The translations under genes and the position numbers were made by a program. Of a DNA stretch of 64,000 nucleotides, positions 34,166 to 46,177 are shown piece after piece. The stretch comes from Macrostomum hystrix. Its lineage: Eukaryota; Platyhelminthes; Macrostomidae. Position 1 is the stretch's first letter, and every line of letters begins with the position of its first letter. The stretch spans positions 4,587,650 through 4,651,649 of the forward strand of contig CATNEN010000008.1 of assembly GCA_950097015.1 (NCBI GenBank). The letters run 5' to 3'. The notes below the pieces were generated by a model. It worked only from the letters and a program-made list of their open reading frames with translations, searched no databases and was not told the origin of the DNA.

Positions 34166-35707
34166 CAAAAAAGTTATTGTTTATGAAATAAAAGTAATAG
34201 AAAGTATAAAATAAAACTAACTGGAAAAAAGTTTCATTAACTAAAATTGTTTTGTTTATTATATTGATGCACTCGTTTAAGTCGTTTATTCAGTAATTAG
34301 ATTTTAACGGCAGGCTTTGGTGTGTGCTCACGCCGGTCTGGTTGTTTGTGGGGCGGTGGCGTGTGTGCGTGCTTTGTGGTGGCTGTGTGCCTGCTTACTC
34401 ATTTTTTTTGTCTGTGTTGTTTGTTCGCTGTCCTCTTATCATTATTCTTCGCTCAATAATGTCGCCGTTTTTCGTATATTGCAAGCGATATTAATTGAAT
34501 TCGATGCTAATGCTGTATGGAAGATTGACGTCTAGTCCGAGGTTTTTGTGTTCCGCCTCATCCTTTCCGCCAAGAAGTTTTGCACAACAGAGGTTTAGCT
34601 TAATCGTTGGAGCACAGGCGAATGCACAAGTGGCAAGCTTGTGAAGCGGATGACAGTTACACAATCCACAAACAAATCTTGGCTTAGATCGGTGTCCTGC
34701 AATGGTAAGAATTGTGTACGTGACACTGATGGTTTCAAATTTCTTTATACAAATTGCAGCAAAGGTTTAAGCTGAGAAAAAATGTACAAGGCTAGCTGTT
34801 AATTAGTTCAAAAACTGTTATATTTTGCTACTTTTATTGCAACAAAGACAGGCATAGTTTAAAACACTAGCGAAGGCAAGACAAAATAAGATGAGCTGAG
34901 TATTTCGTAATCATATGCTTTACTAAAAGATTATTGACGGATTTTCTGAGAGATAAAGATCCTACACACACTGTCCGGGATTGCAGGAGTCAACAGTTAA
35001 ACAGAGAGAGAGTAAAAGCTGAGCCGTTTGCATTGCGCAAATAGTCTTTGAATGCTGTATAGCAACTTTGGCAGCAAAGTTTTTAATTTTGATTGTTTAA
35101 TTAGTTATATTTAATCATTACTAAAGCGTAAGGGCGCAGTGCAGTTTGCATGTGCCATCCAAAGCGAGTCGCACGCCCTGATAAACAGCGAATTTGTATA
35201 ATCATTTATCTGAAAGATTCACACGAGCGCATGGCTGTGATGCTAGAAAATTTGCCTGTCCAACACAGGTGCTTTTTCATGTGATGATATCATATTAAAT
35301 AGCATACGGGGCGTTAAAGGAAATGCAGATAATAATGCTTTCAATATACACACGTACGCGCACTTCACCAAAGAATTGAAAAAAATCTATCAGGTCTAAG
35401 TTGCAAACAAGGAAACCGGAATACACGGACTGGGGGCAGGGAAATTTTCAAGACAAAACAGCGCTGCGTTTTTCTAAATGACCACAGAGCTTTTTTAACG
35501 TTTTAATTAGCGAATTGATAATAGCTGAGCAGAAGCAAACTTTTTTTCTGGTGGGAAAAAAAACTGTTTTACTTGTGGCGCAACATCAAACAAAAGATTC
35601 TAGGACAGTTTTTTTAAGTTACAAATCATCTTAAAAGAAATTTATAAGAAAGTAAAGACTGAAACGGAAAGATGAGAAGAGGGAAATGACAATAACTAGA
35701 CTAAAAA
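34166..35707. other. intergenic region downstream of MANF
   Basis: AT-rich with T-runs. A G/T-rich stretch lies at 34317-34420. No exon or RNA gene recognised. Includes the MANF 3' flank (minus sense below 35708), without an obvious AATAAA near the stop. Confidence 0.5.
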
Positions 35708-37581
35708 TCAGAGTTCATCTTTGCGCTTCTTGGCAGCCTCCGGCTCATACTTGGGCAGCAGTTCTTTCACTAGGCGAATAAATTCGGCTTTCTCTGTGCA
35801 ACCGCGGCAGACTTCGCCCCAGTTCTCCAGGATTTTCTTCAGCTCCTTCACTTTCAGCTTCTCGAAGTTGATGGTGGTGAAGTCGACAGATTTCTCTGCA
35901 ATGGAGTAGATCGATTAGATTAGATTGAAATTAGCAGAAGTAAGAGACAGATGCAACTTACCATATTTCAGATCGCAAATCTGAGAATCCTTAGCTTTGA
36001 GTTTCTCGCAGACTTTCTCAGCCGGCATGCCCCAGCTGAGCGGCTTGGACAGCTCGTTGACAATGTAAGTGGCTGAGGTCTTCAGGCCGCCGACATAGTA
36101 GCACTGTGCAAGTACAGAGAAATCATTTGAAATATTATGAAGTTAATATTTAGAATACAAAAGAAAAGCTTTTAAAATCTTATGATACACTTACGAATCG
36201 CTCATCCTTGCCCTTAGCAGTGAGGCAGAACTTTTTGAAAGCTTCACTTATCTTGTCCATGTCGCCCTTGGTTGCATCATTTAAGCTGGATTCAAATCTA
36301 CGAATAAACTTGACACAGACTGTTCAATGGGGGAATGAATGTGGATAGGAGCTCTTATTAATTTAACAAACAATTATCACATTACTCATTTTTCAAAATG
36401 TGAGGTTAAACATCATATACTGGATTTTTTAAAAGTTCTAGACAGAAAATTAAGCCAATGAGCAACAATCACAGGGGTAATCTTAAATTACAAACATCTA
36501 ACATTATTCTTTATTTTTATCGACTCATCTCAGATTACATGCTTACAAGCATTGTACACCTTTTTTACTTTATGTCCTACAACTTAGCAAATAGACAAGA
36601 ATTTCAAAACTTATTAATATAGACTTCTTTGAAACAAAGAAATATTATATAACAATAAAAAAAGAAAGAATATATAGAACAAAAAATAACATCAACAATT
36701 AGAAATTACCCAATACCTTAAGTGATAATATAGAAGCTGATGGTTTAAGGAGTAAAATTTCTAACCTAAATAAGCTATTCAAAATATTTACTAAATCATA
36801 CATTTAAATAAGCTTGACTTTTAGTCCATCAATAGTTTTATAAAAAAACATATTAAGATAGACAACTTAGATAAATAGATAATTGATGTTTTTCATGCTA
36901 GAAAGTAAAAATATTCTGACAAAAGTGAATACATTGAAAAAAATAATTTTCCCTTTAAAATCTTCAAAATGATGGTAACAACATTTTGAAAGGCTACTAA
37001 GTAATGGGGCCTATGCTTTTATAATTTAAGATAGATAGAAAGGAAATATATAATAACTACTCAGATTTTTTCATAAAGATAGTTATACTTAATTTGTCAA
37101 ATACCAGCAATGAAAGATAGCTAGAAGTCTTAAATTCATAGCAATTGCAAGCTCAGATTTTTGTTTTAGGGAGGTACTAGCTTGTTTGTCTAATAAAAAA
37201 CCCTTTCAGATATAAAAAAAGCAATATAATAGACGGACAGAAGAATAAGCTAAGACTTTCCTGTTTTTTTAGATGGCAGAAAATTAATTAGAGTTTTATT
37301 TCTATACTTCAATAATTTAATGATTTAGTGTGGCTCCAATGCAATATCCAAGCAAAGAAGCCTTCATGATGTTCTTATTCCAAGCCACCTGCTGCATTAA
37401 ATTTCAATATGTTTTATTATTAATATGCTAACATAAATAAATAATCTCAAATTAAAATAAGCAATTCATAACTATTAGCCCGCTAGTATAGCAACTCACC
37501 TTCGCATGTCTCATCATTTACTTTGGCAGCAGAAGCAAAAGCCACACAAAAAAGGAACGCTGACACAAAATAAACACGCAT
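35708..37581 (-). CDS. MANF: mesencephalic astrocyte-derived neurotrophic factor (MANF/ARMET), complete
   Basis: Exons (minus): 37581-37500, 36319-36195, 36103-35962, 35895-35708; 537 nt, 178 aa, phases consistent throughout. Starts [19 protein letters not shown], a signal peptide. The saposin-like half contains TCEVC (first CxxC, formed across the exon 1/2 junction), KKFC, RFCYYVGG and [10 protein letters not shown]; then DSQICDLKY leads into the SAP-like C-terminal half with [17 protein letters not shown] followed by RGC (second CxxC). The end is KRKDEL, a strong ER-retrieval signal; vertebrate MANF ends in a weaker RTDL. MANF is an ER-stress-responsive, secreted cytoprotective protein that binds GRP78/BiP. 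Intron 1 (1.18 kb) is AT-rich and empty. An upstream in-frame ATG at 37665 exists, but the one at 37581 directly precedes the signal peptide. Confidence 0.95.
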
Positions 37582-38501
37582 AATATGAAAAATAATATAA
37601 ATGTTTGATGTTAGAGAACTTTGAAAGAGATTTACTAACTGGAATACACTTGCTATTTCGCTCAATTTACGTTAATCAACCAGGAAGTAAAGTTCGAGTC
37701 TGACGTCGAAGTATTTCGAATAGCGTTAGTGACGTGGGAAACGTGTTGCGACAATAACAAAGTTTGCTATTGCATTTTAGTTTTTTTATTTTGATGTTAA
37801 AATATGTCTCAAGTACTGCTGGCTATTTTTAATTAAACAGGAGAAGATTTGGCTTATTACTAAATTTGTGATACTATCGTAAATACAATTCCTGTTAGTT
37901 ATTAATCATCACGACGGAGGAAGAGTTTAGTTTGACCAGCGGTCCTATGAATGATATGAGGTTATCATAATTTTCTCATACTACGCTTTCCGATTCAAGG
38001 CTTATGTTATGGAATTAGATTAGTTCTAGTTATTTTTTCTGAAATTTAACAGTCACTTTAAGCTCCATAACTTAAAAGGGTTTCAATTGTTGACTCCTAT
38101 GTATGTGATCCGTAGGTGGGTTATTAGCCGCAGTTAGCGTAATATGTGAACGAAACTGAAAAAAGGGATTAAAAATCTATAATAGCGATTTTAAAGTTTT
38201 AATAGAAAAGTTTACAATTTTTCTTTCGTTACTTTCCTAAGTTGATAAATTATATTATTTAAACGTACACTAGATTTATTGTGGACCTTTTTTATTAAGG
38301 TAGCGCATCAAAAATAGCACCAAAAGAGCTGCACCAATAGTTCGTGTTGAAGGATTCTATTATTTAATTTGTTGATTCTGAGCAATAAAATAGAGTGCAT
38401 AGTTACCAGCAGCAGTCGAAAATTCCACGTCCGACAGGCAATGCGATCAGTAATTAAGGGGCGGGCAAAGCAGAGCTCAGGTGATCAGCGGACACAGGTG
38501 A
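37582..38501. other. 5' flank of MANF and spacer to CXXC gene
   Basis: AT-rich. Just upstream of MANF (minus sense) lie GACGTCAGACTC and ACGTCACTAACGC near 37700-37735, which look like CRE/ATF-type half sites; MANF genes are usually induced by ER stress through bZIP factors, so these are candidates only. Confidence 0.4.
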
Positions 38502-39663
38502 TCAAGCCGCTGCCCGGGTCATGTAGGCTTTGTGCCTGCGCCGCGCAGCAATGGCTTTCGGTCCACGGCTGCTCCCAGAAGCCGCAGCTGCCTCTTCCAT
38601 CGGGGACACAGCCGCTGAGCCAAGCACCAGGGCGCAGCTGTCCACGGGCTCGAGCTCGATGCCGCTGACGACCATGGGGCGCCGCTGATGCCAGGGCGGA
38701 CTGCATGCGCCGCCGCCTCCGATGCCAATGCCATGGACGGCACCGATGTGGACTCTGCAGTTCGGGCGGCCGTCGGCCTTGGTGACGATGCACAGCCTTG
38801 CACTTGCTCCACTGGCCTGCCTGGTCATGTCGCTGCTGTACATTGCTGCCACAAATGTTCCGAGGGGGCGAGCTGCCCTTTTCATTGTAGTTCAGGCTGT
38901 CGAAGATGGCGCTCGGCTTGATTGTGGCGGTGGCCGGCACGGACTCGGCCGTGGTCGGCATGGACTGCTTGACGGTGGCCAGCGATGTCTTCACGTTGGC
39001 CTGCATGGGCTTAGCAGGGGCGCGCACGGGCTCAGCAGTGGGCGGCGCGGGCTCAGGAGTGGGCGCTGACTCAACGTTGATCTGCGTGGACTTGACAACG
39101 ACCGGCGCAGACTCGTCCGTGGCCAGCGGTGTCTTTGCGTTGGCCGGGGTGAGCTCAGCATGGGCCGGCGCAGGCTCAACAGTGATCGACGCTGACTCGA
39201 CGTTGGCCGGCGCTGACTCAAAGGTGCTCACGTCGGCCGCCTCAGAGCTGACCGTGACAGCCTCGGTCTGGATGCTGGCTGCGTTGGTCTCCTTGCGGGC
39301 AACAGCAGCGCGGAGGCATGGGCGCAAGCTGGTCCTTTGCAGGTCCGGCATGGCGCACTGGCGCATGCGGCAGGCCGACTGACCAGTGTAGTGGCTGCAC
39401 TTGTGCCTGCCCAGGCAGATGTCGCACCGGCCACAATCCAATTTCCTCTTGCACGGGACACAGCTGCCGCACTGCCGTCCAGAGGCTCCGTCGTCCAGGT
39501 CGTCGGCAGCAGCGACCCCGTTTGTAATTTCGTCGACATCGTCGTCCGACTCCCAGTTGTCGCCGCTCGAGTCAGAGTCCGACTGATCCGAGCTTTCGTC
39601 GTCCCAGTCGGAGTCGTCGTCTGCCAACACTGGTCCCGAGGCTCGTCCTGGCGTGGTCGCCAT
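38502..39663 (-). CDS. CXXC zinc-finger protein, intronless, one apparent frameshift
   Basis: ATG at 39663 in a good context (TTACAAATGG). An acidic Asp/Ser-rich N-terminus (DDDSDWDDESSDQSDSD) is followed by a CXXC domain: RQCGSCVPCKRKLDCGRC, DICLGRHKC, then SACRMRQC, with eight Cys in CXXC order. CXXC domains bind unmethylated CpG DNA (CFP1, KDM2, MLL, DNMT1, TET). The usual KFGG loop is replaced by RHKCSHYTG. About 140 residues of imperfect 7-8-residue Ala/Pro/Glu/Val repeats follow. Near a run of five G at 38864-38868 the coding frame appears to shift: upstream frame ends FDSLNYNEKGSSP, and the frame that looks coding afterwards reads GTFVAAMYSSDMTRQ, ARLCIVTKADGRPN, VHIGAVHGIGIGG to a stop at 38502. 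Either a sequencing indel or a decayed retrocopy. The rest of the original frame (to 38485) looks non-coding. Confidence 0.7.
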
Positions 39664-41725
39664 TTGTAACACAAATGGGTGTTGCCCAGGCCGAGTTTGA
39701 GCAATTAACCCACCTAGCGCCACCGGTCTGGCCGCCAATCACCATAATTGTGTATTCATACAAGCTGGTCCAATCAGCGTACAGTACAACAGTTCGCGAG
39801 GAGTACGGTACGAATACAGTACATAATAATATAATAACATCGTGAACAAAAAAATATGAAATGTAAAATACAAATAATATACAATTTAAAAATAGCAGGA
39901 GCATCATACCACACAGGGATCAATATTTGAATATTTAATATTTTCATGTACATGAAAAAGTATGATATGGGCCTACAAGTACGAAAAAAAGTTTGAACCG
40001 CTATTTGCAAGGTTCGGCAAAAAAAGTAACAGTTTTTTTACAGTTCCCACGAAATATCGACTGCTGGGTGCAGTATAATCGAGAGCTTCTGCAGAAATTC
40101 AATATTTTCGCAGTCTCTCAGCTGCATGCCTGCATGGGTGATGTGTAACCTAGCCCCTCATGTGTTTGCGAAAAAATCGGGATAATATGAAATAGGTAGG
40201 TCTTATTTTTCATAAAAACGATACACCGGATAGACTGCATGGTTGCCGGTTTTGCTGGTAAGATAAGCTGCCAGTATGGTGTGTGTGTGTGTGTATGTGT
40301 GTCAGCCACAAGTGAAGCGTGTCTTATCACTTCGACACTATAACAAATATTTGTAGATCAGTTTTGACTACCTTAGGACTGATACATTTCGTATTACTTC
40401 TGTGGTATTATAGCCCCGACCCGATTCACACGAGGCTAAGTGCCGATTAATAAAAATCTAAATTATACAATGACGCTTTTGAAATATTTTAGTACAATTT
40501 TCTAGTTTTGCTGCCTACAACGTCATTGAAAGTATGCATAGCGTAGCGTATCTAGACTATAAATTAAAGTATGCCAATTCACAAGGGAAAGGGTGTACAA
40601 TCTAGATCCACATGTACTTTTTGTTCGATCATTTACTTAATTAGCAAAGGACTGCAACGGCCGCGGCGTGGCATTTCAACTCACTGACTGTTGGTTGGGG
40701 CTAGATTGTTGGGAGCAGAAGAAGGGAGCGAGGTGAAGTCTGAACTGGATTGCACGAGTCGACCTTCTGCCTGGCAACGTATGTACATTATTCCTATACG
40801 GACGGAATTTTTGTTGAGAGTGGGAGGAACCTTTCCAGATTTTCCTCTTCTTCTGGCCTGCCTATTTGCCTGTCGATCGCGTGCCAGTGAAGAGCCAGAC
40901 ATTGGGAAGAAAGAGAGTGAGGAGAGGAAGGGGAGAACCGCGACTGCTGATCGAAGATTTCAAATATCTGGTCCGCTCCGGATTTTTCAGTTGGGGAAGA
41001 ACTTTGGATCCTCTGGAATATTTGGAGGAGGTGGGAGTGGTGGGATGAGAGAGAGGAGCGATGATGTACACACCCTCGCGAACATTTCTATCTGGGCGCG
41101 TACATTTTTCATGCGCGCACTACTGTGTTTTAAGGCTTTCCGTCACTATTGGGCCCAACTGCTCTCAATCTTTCTCTCTCTCTCTCTGTGTGTCTGTCTG
41201 TCTGTGTGCCGCTGGTCAAACGATAAAAGCTGGCCCAGTGAAGGCCTAGGTCTGGGACACACTTCGCACCGCGGCAAGTAGGTACTGCTAAGTTAACACA
41301 CCAGGTCAGTAGTCTATTGTTTGCTCTAAGTATTCAATAGAGTCATTTCCCAGCTTTGAATTGAATTAGCAAGCAAAAGCAGAAGACTTTGATAAGCCTT
41401 TCTTTGTCTCTGCGTATAATATAGGGCAGAGCGCAGAGCACGAATATTCGAATTTTGCTAATTCTGATTCTAAGAACTCAGCCAGAGTTGTACTCAAGAC
41501 TGCTGAATATCACTAGTCGTAAGCAGCCAATTCAGGCCATTGTTAATATCTCTTTTTCCAAAAGGTAAGACAATATTTTTAGGGCCAGTTGAGGTTGGCC
41601 TCTTAAACTTAAAACTCTGCGCTGCGGGGCTTAAAATATAGACTCAACTGAAAAATTATTGTAAAATTAATTTCACAGCTTCATTTCTTCCTGTGACCCA
41701 CAGATTTGTCAGTTGTCTGTTTCGA
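39664..41725. other. intergenic region and promoter side of phosphagen kinase
   Basis: AT-rich to about 40660, with a (GT)n tract at 40277-40303. From 40680 it is GC-richer and may hold promoter and untranslated leader exon(s) of the kinase. A 196-codon open frame at 40691-41281 has no recognisable domain and I do not call it a gene. CT/GT-rich simple sequence at 41170-41210. No TATA box picked with confidence. Confidence 0.45.
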
Positions 41726-43291
41726 ATGGCGAGCGCTGGTAAGTGCCGAAGCAATTACAGTTATTTGGGCACGTGTGACAAAGTTAGAGAGTACGTACCG
41801 GGAGACATGCGACCAATGCGTAACAACCTACTGCTCAACCGTTTCAGAGGAGTACACAGTGGTGATGGATCCTCGCCTGCTCGGCGAAGAGTTCCCAAAG
41901 ATCTCGGCCAACAACAAGAGCATCATGGGTCAGTGCCTCACTGAGAAGATCTGGAACGACATGAAAGATCACAAGACCAAGACTGGAGACTGGACGCTGA
42001 GAAAGGTTTAATCTCTATTATCCATGCTCACTAACAATGCAACCTAGCTAAAATTTGAAGCTTTATATCTACGCACAAGCTAGCTTGAAATTCATCAAAC
42101 GATCAAACGACTCACTGTTAAATGAACGGCGCATGTTAAATATAAAATTCTGCCAGTTATTTGTACGGGCAAGAACTTCCAGACCTGGCCGAATTTGCAG
42201 AAATACCTGATTTGTTATGATGTAAAATAGTAAAATTTCTGTTCTGTAGGCCATTAACACCGGCTTCGTGAACGAGGACTCCCTGGTAGGTTGTCACGCG
42301 GGCGATCTGGAGAGCTACACCGACTTTGCCGCCCTGTTCGACCCCGTGATCGAGAAGTACCACGGCGGCTACGGGCCCGAGCGGAAGCACGTCACCGACA
42401 TGGACGCGGGGAAGCTGCGCGGCGACTTCGCCGAAAAGTCGAACATCAAGTCCACCCGCATCAGAGTGGCCAGGAACCTGTTTGGCTTCCCGCTCAACAC
42501 GGCCGGCACTCGCGAGTCGCGCCTGGCCATCGAGGACCTGATGAAGCGCGTCTTCGAGACCCTGACTGGCGACTTGGCCGGCACCTACTACTCGCTGGCC
42601 AGCCTCACCAAGGAGCAGCGGCAGCAGCTGGTTGACGACCACTTCCTGTTCAAGCCCGGAGACCGCTTCCAGGTCGCGTCAGGCTACCACGCGTAAGTAG
42701 CCGGCGCGGATCATTTATGATTGTAAGAAAGCGTAAAATATTCACATTCTGAACACACTGCTTGAAGTAGAACAGTGCGCTATTTTTAGCTTCTGGCCGG
42801 CCGGTCGTGGCATCTTCCACAACAAGGACAAGACCTTCCTGCTGTGGCTGAACGAGGGCGACCACATCCGCATCATCAGCATGCAGCAGGGCGGCGATGT
42901 CAAAGCCGTCTTCGAGCGCCTCTGCCGCGGAGTCCGCGCCATCGAGGATGGCATCAAGCAGATAACTGGCAACGCCCAGGCCTTCCTGGCCACCGACCAC
43001 CTGGGCATGATCACCTGCTGCCCGTCAAACCTGGGCACCGGCCTGCGCGGCAGCGTGCACATCGTGCTGCCCCACCTGTTCAAGACCATGGGGCTCAAGA
43101 AGCTGGATGAGCTGGCTCGCAGTCTGGGCTGCCAGGTGCGCGGCACTCACGGAGAGCACACCGAGATAGTTGACACCTGCGACATCTCCAACTTTCACCG
43201 CATCGGTCGGGCCGAGTACGAACTGGTGCAGAACATGATTGACACCGTCAACAAGCTCAACGAGCTGGAGGCCGAGGCTGCTAAGCAGTGA
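41726..43291 (+). CDS. ATP:guanidino phosphagen kinase (arginine/creatine kinase family), complete, 371 aa
   Basis: Exons: 41726-41738 (ATG GCG AGC GCT G), 41848-42005, 42250-42692, 42790-43291; 1116 nt, consistent phases; the first donor is GTAAGT, the second a weak GTTTAA. The family transfers phosphate between ATP and a guanidino compound as an energy buffer. Backbone resembles the creatine-kinase clade: EEFPKISANNKSIMGQCLT, VGCHAGDLESYTDF, HGGYGPERKHVTDM, GDLAGTYY, DDHFLF, TCCPSNLGTGLRGSVHI with the reactive Cys. Substrate-contact positions are arginine-kinase-like: Tyr in IEKYHGGY (Arg in creatine kinases) and GEHTE near the end. ATP-phosphate arginines are kept (STRIR, DHIRIISM, GLRGS, VRGTHG). 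Odd: the acidic NEEDH motif is NEGDH, losing the Glu that acts as catalytic base. Substrate is therefore uncertain; arginine is the better guess. Confidence 0.92.
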
Positions 43292-44024
43292 TTGCGCAGG
43301 GACGGCAGGGACAAAATTGACTTTTGCGCCGAATCGGAATCACTAATAATTTATTTTCTTAGCAACTTTTGTCTCTTCACCAATTATTAGATTAGCTTGT
43401 GAGCCTCTCAATGCACAACTATTGGTTTGCCATTGTCTTAGAAATTAGGCATATGAAGTCGGTTTTATTTAAACGAAAGCATTTCGGCATCAGTTTAAAT
43501 ATTCGGTTAAAGTTAGGTTCGACCTGTCGTAGGTTAGAGTCGAAAGAAAAATGTGACAAGCGAAAGAAATCGTTCGACAAAGAACAAAATTACGGTAGAC
43601 GCAGTTTTGAATCTATTTTCTGTTCTTGTTCTTTAAACTTTTCTCATAGAAAGAGCAATATAAATGAAAACAATATACATTTTTATATTATAGCCTTTTA
43701 GCGTCTAGCGCCGATTTGAAACTGTTGTATAAAGTCAGTTTTTAATCGATCTTTTCTGTTTTCAAGCTTTTTAATCTAAAATTTTCTTTCCTACTTTAAA
43801 AAAATTAGATTTACTTGTACTTAGGACCCAACCACACAGTAGTCAATCTTTCTGGCAATGGCTTCTTAATCGAATTTCATCGTAAATTTGAATAAAATTC
43901 CTGAAATCTACTTTCAGAAAAAGCAAATATTTTCACTTTATGGGCGACAAGTAAGAATAAAAACAACTTTATCAAAGTTTGAGTTCTCATTGTGTTTAGA
44001 TTTCTGCAGAGCATCTGAATCACA
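43292..44024. other. 3' flank of phosphagen kinase
   Basis: AT-rich; contains the 3' UTR. AATAAA occurs near 43889, rather far from the stop. No other gene seen before the 12-bp satellite. Confidence 0.5.
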
Positions 44025-46170
44025 CTGCATCACACTATGCATCACACTCTGCATCACACTATGCATCACACTATGCATCACACTATGCATCACACTATGC
44101 ATCACACTATGCATCACACTCTGCATCACACTCTGCATCACAGTATGCATCACACTATGCATCACACTATGCATCACACTATGCATCACACTCTGCATCA
44201 CACTCTGCATCACAGTATGCATCACACTATGCATCACACTATGCATCACACTCTGCATCACACTCTGCATCACACTCTGCATCACACTCTGCATCACACT
44301 ATGCATCACACTATGCATCACACTCTGCATCACACTCTGCATCACACTCTGCATCACACTCTGCATCACACTATGCATCACACTCTGCATCACACTCTGC
44401 ATCACACTCTGCATCATACTCTGCATCATACTTTGCATCACACTCTGCATCACACTCTGCATCACACTCTGCATCATACTCTGCATCACACTCTGCATCA
44501 CACTATGCATCACACTCTGCATCACACTCTGCATCACACTCTGCATCACACTCTGCATCACACTCTGCATCACACTCTGCATCACACTATGCATCACACT
44601 CTGCATCACACTCTGCATCACACTCTGCATCACACTCTGCATCACACTCTGCATCACACTCTGCATCACACTCTGCATCACACTCTGCATCACACTCTGC
44701 ATCACACTCTACATCACACTCTGCATCACACTCTGCATCATACTCTGCATCACACTCTGCATCACACTCTGCATCACACTCTGCATCACACTCTGCATCA
44801 CACTCTGCATCACACTCTGCATCACACTCTGCATCACACTATGCATCACACTCTGCATCACACTCTGCATCACACTCTGCATCACACTCTGCATCAAACT
44901 CTGCATCACACTCTGCATCACACTCTGCATCACACTCTGCATCACACTCTGCATCACACTCTGCATCACACTCTGCATCATACTCTGCATCACACTCTGC
45001 ATCACACTCTGCATCACACTCTGCATCACACTCTGCATCACACTCTGCATCACACTCTGCATCACACTCTGCATCACACTATGCATCACACTCTGCATCA
45101 CACTCTGCATCACACTCTGCATCACACTCTGCATCACACTCTGCATCACACTATGCATCACACTCTGCATCACACTCTGCATCACACTCTGCATCACACT
45201 CTGCATCATACTCTGCATCACACTATGCATCACACTATGCATCACACTCTGCATCACTCTATGCATCATACTCTGCATCACACTCTGCATCACACTCTGC
45301 ATCACACTATGCATCACACTCTGCATCACACTCTGCATCACACTATGCATCACACTCTGCATCACACTCTGCATCACACTATGCATCACACTCTGCATCA
45401 CACTCTGCATCACACTATGCATCACACTATGCATCACACTATGCATCACACTATGCATCACACTCTGCATCACACTCTGAATCTCATTCTGCATCACACT
45501 CTGCATCACACTCTGCATCACACTCTGCATCACACTCTGAATCTCATTCTGCATCACACTCTGCATCACACTCTGCATCACACTCTGAATCTCATTCTGC
45601 ATCACACTCTGCATCACACTCTGCATCACAGTATGCATCACACTATGCATCACACTCTGCATCACACTCTGAATCTCATTCTGCATCACACTCTGCATCA
45701 CACTCTGCATCACACTCTGCATCACACTCTGAATCTCATTCTGCATCACACTCTGCATCACACTCTGCATCACACTCTGCATCACACTCTGAATCTCATT
45801 CTGCATCACACTCTGCATCACACTCTGCATCACACTCTGCATCACACTCTGCATCACACTCTGCATCACACTCTGCATCACACTCTGCATCACAGTATGC
45901 ATCACACTCTGCATCACACTCTGAATCTCATTCTGCATCACACTCTGCATCACACTCTGCATCACACTCTGCATCACACTCTGAATCTCATTCTGCATCA
46001 CACTCTGCATCACACTCTGCATCACACTCTGCATCACAGTATGCATCACACTCTGAATCTCATTCTGCATCACACTCTGCATCACACTCTGCATCACACT
46101 CTGCATCACACTCTGCATCACACTCTGCATCACACTCTGCATCACACTCTGCATCACACTCTGCATCACA
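44025..46170. repeat. 12-bp satellite (CATCACACTCTG)n, ~178 copies
   Basis: Strict 12-bp period over 2.1 kb. Main variants are CATCACACTATG (frequent at the left end), CATCATACTCTG, CATCACAGTATG and, only after about 45475, AATCTCATTCTG, which recurs every 48-60 bp and so marks a higher-order unit. All frames stay open for long distances on both strands (HHTL, CITL, MQSV repeats); these are repeat artefacts. The array ends eight bases before the stop codon of the minus-strand caspase. Confidence 0.97.
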
Positions 46171-46177
46171 CCTGTCC

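Noticed and set aside
38485-38870. Continuation of the CXXC frame to 38485
   Set aside because: After the G5 run this frame becomes His/Arg/Cys-rich and unlike a protein, while the frame ending at 38502 looks coding.
40691-41281. 196-codon open frame upstream of the phosphagen kinase
   Set aside because: No domain, no splice logic, simple-sequence composition at its end; more likely promoter or leader sequence.
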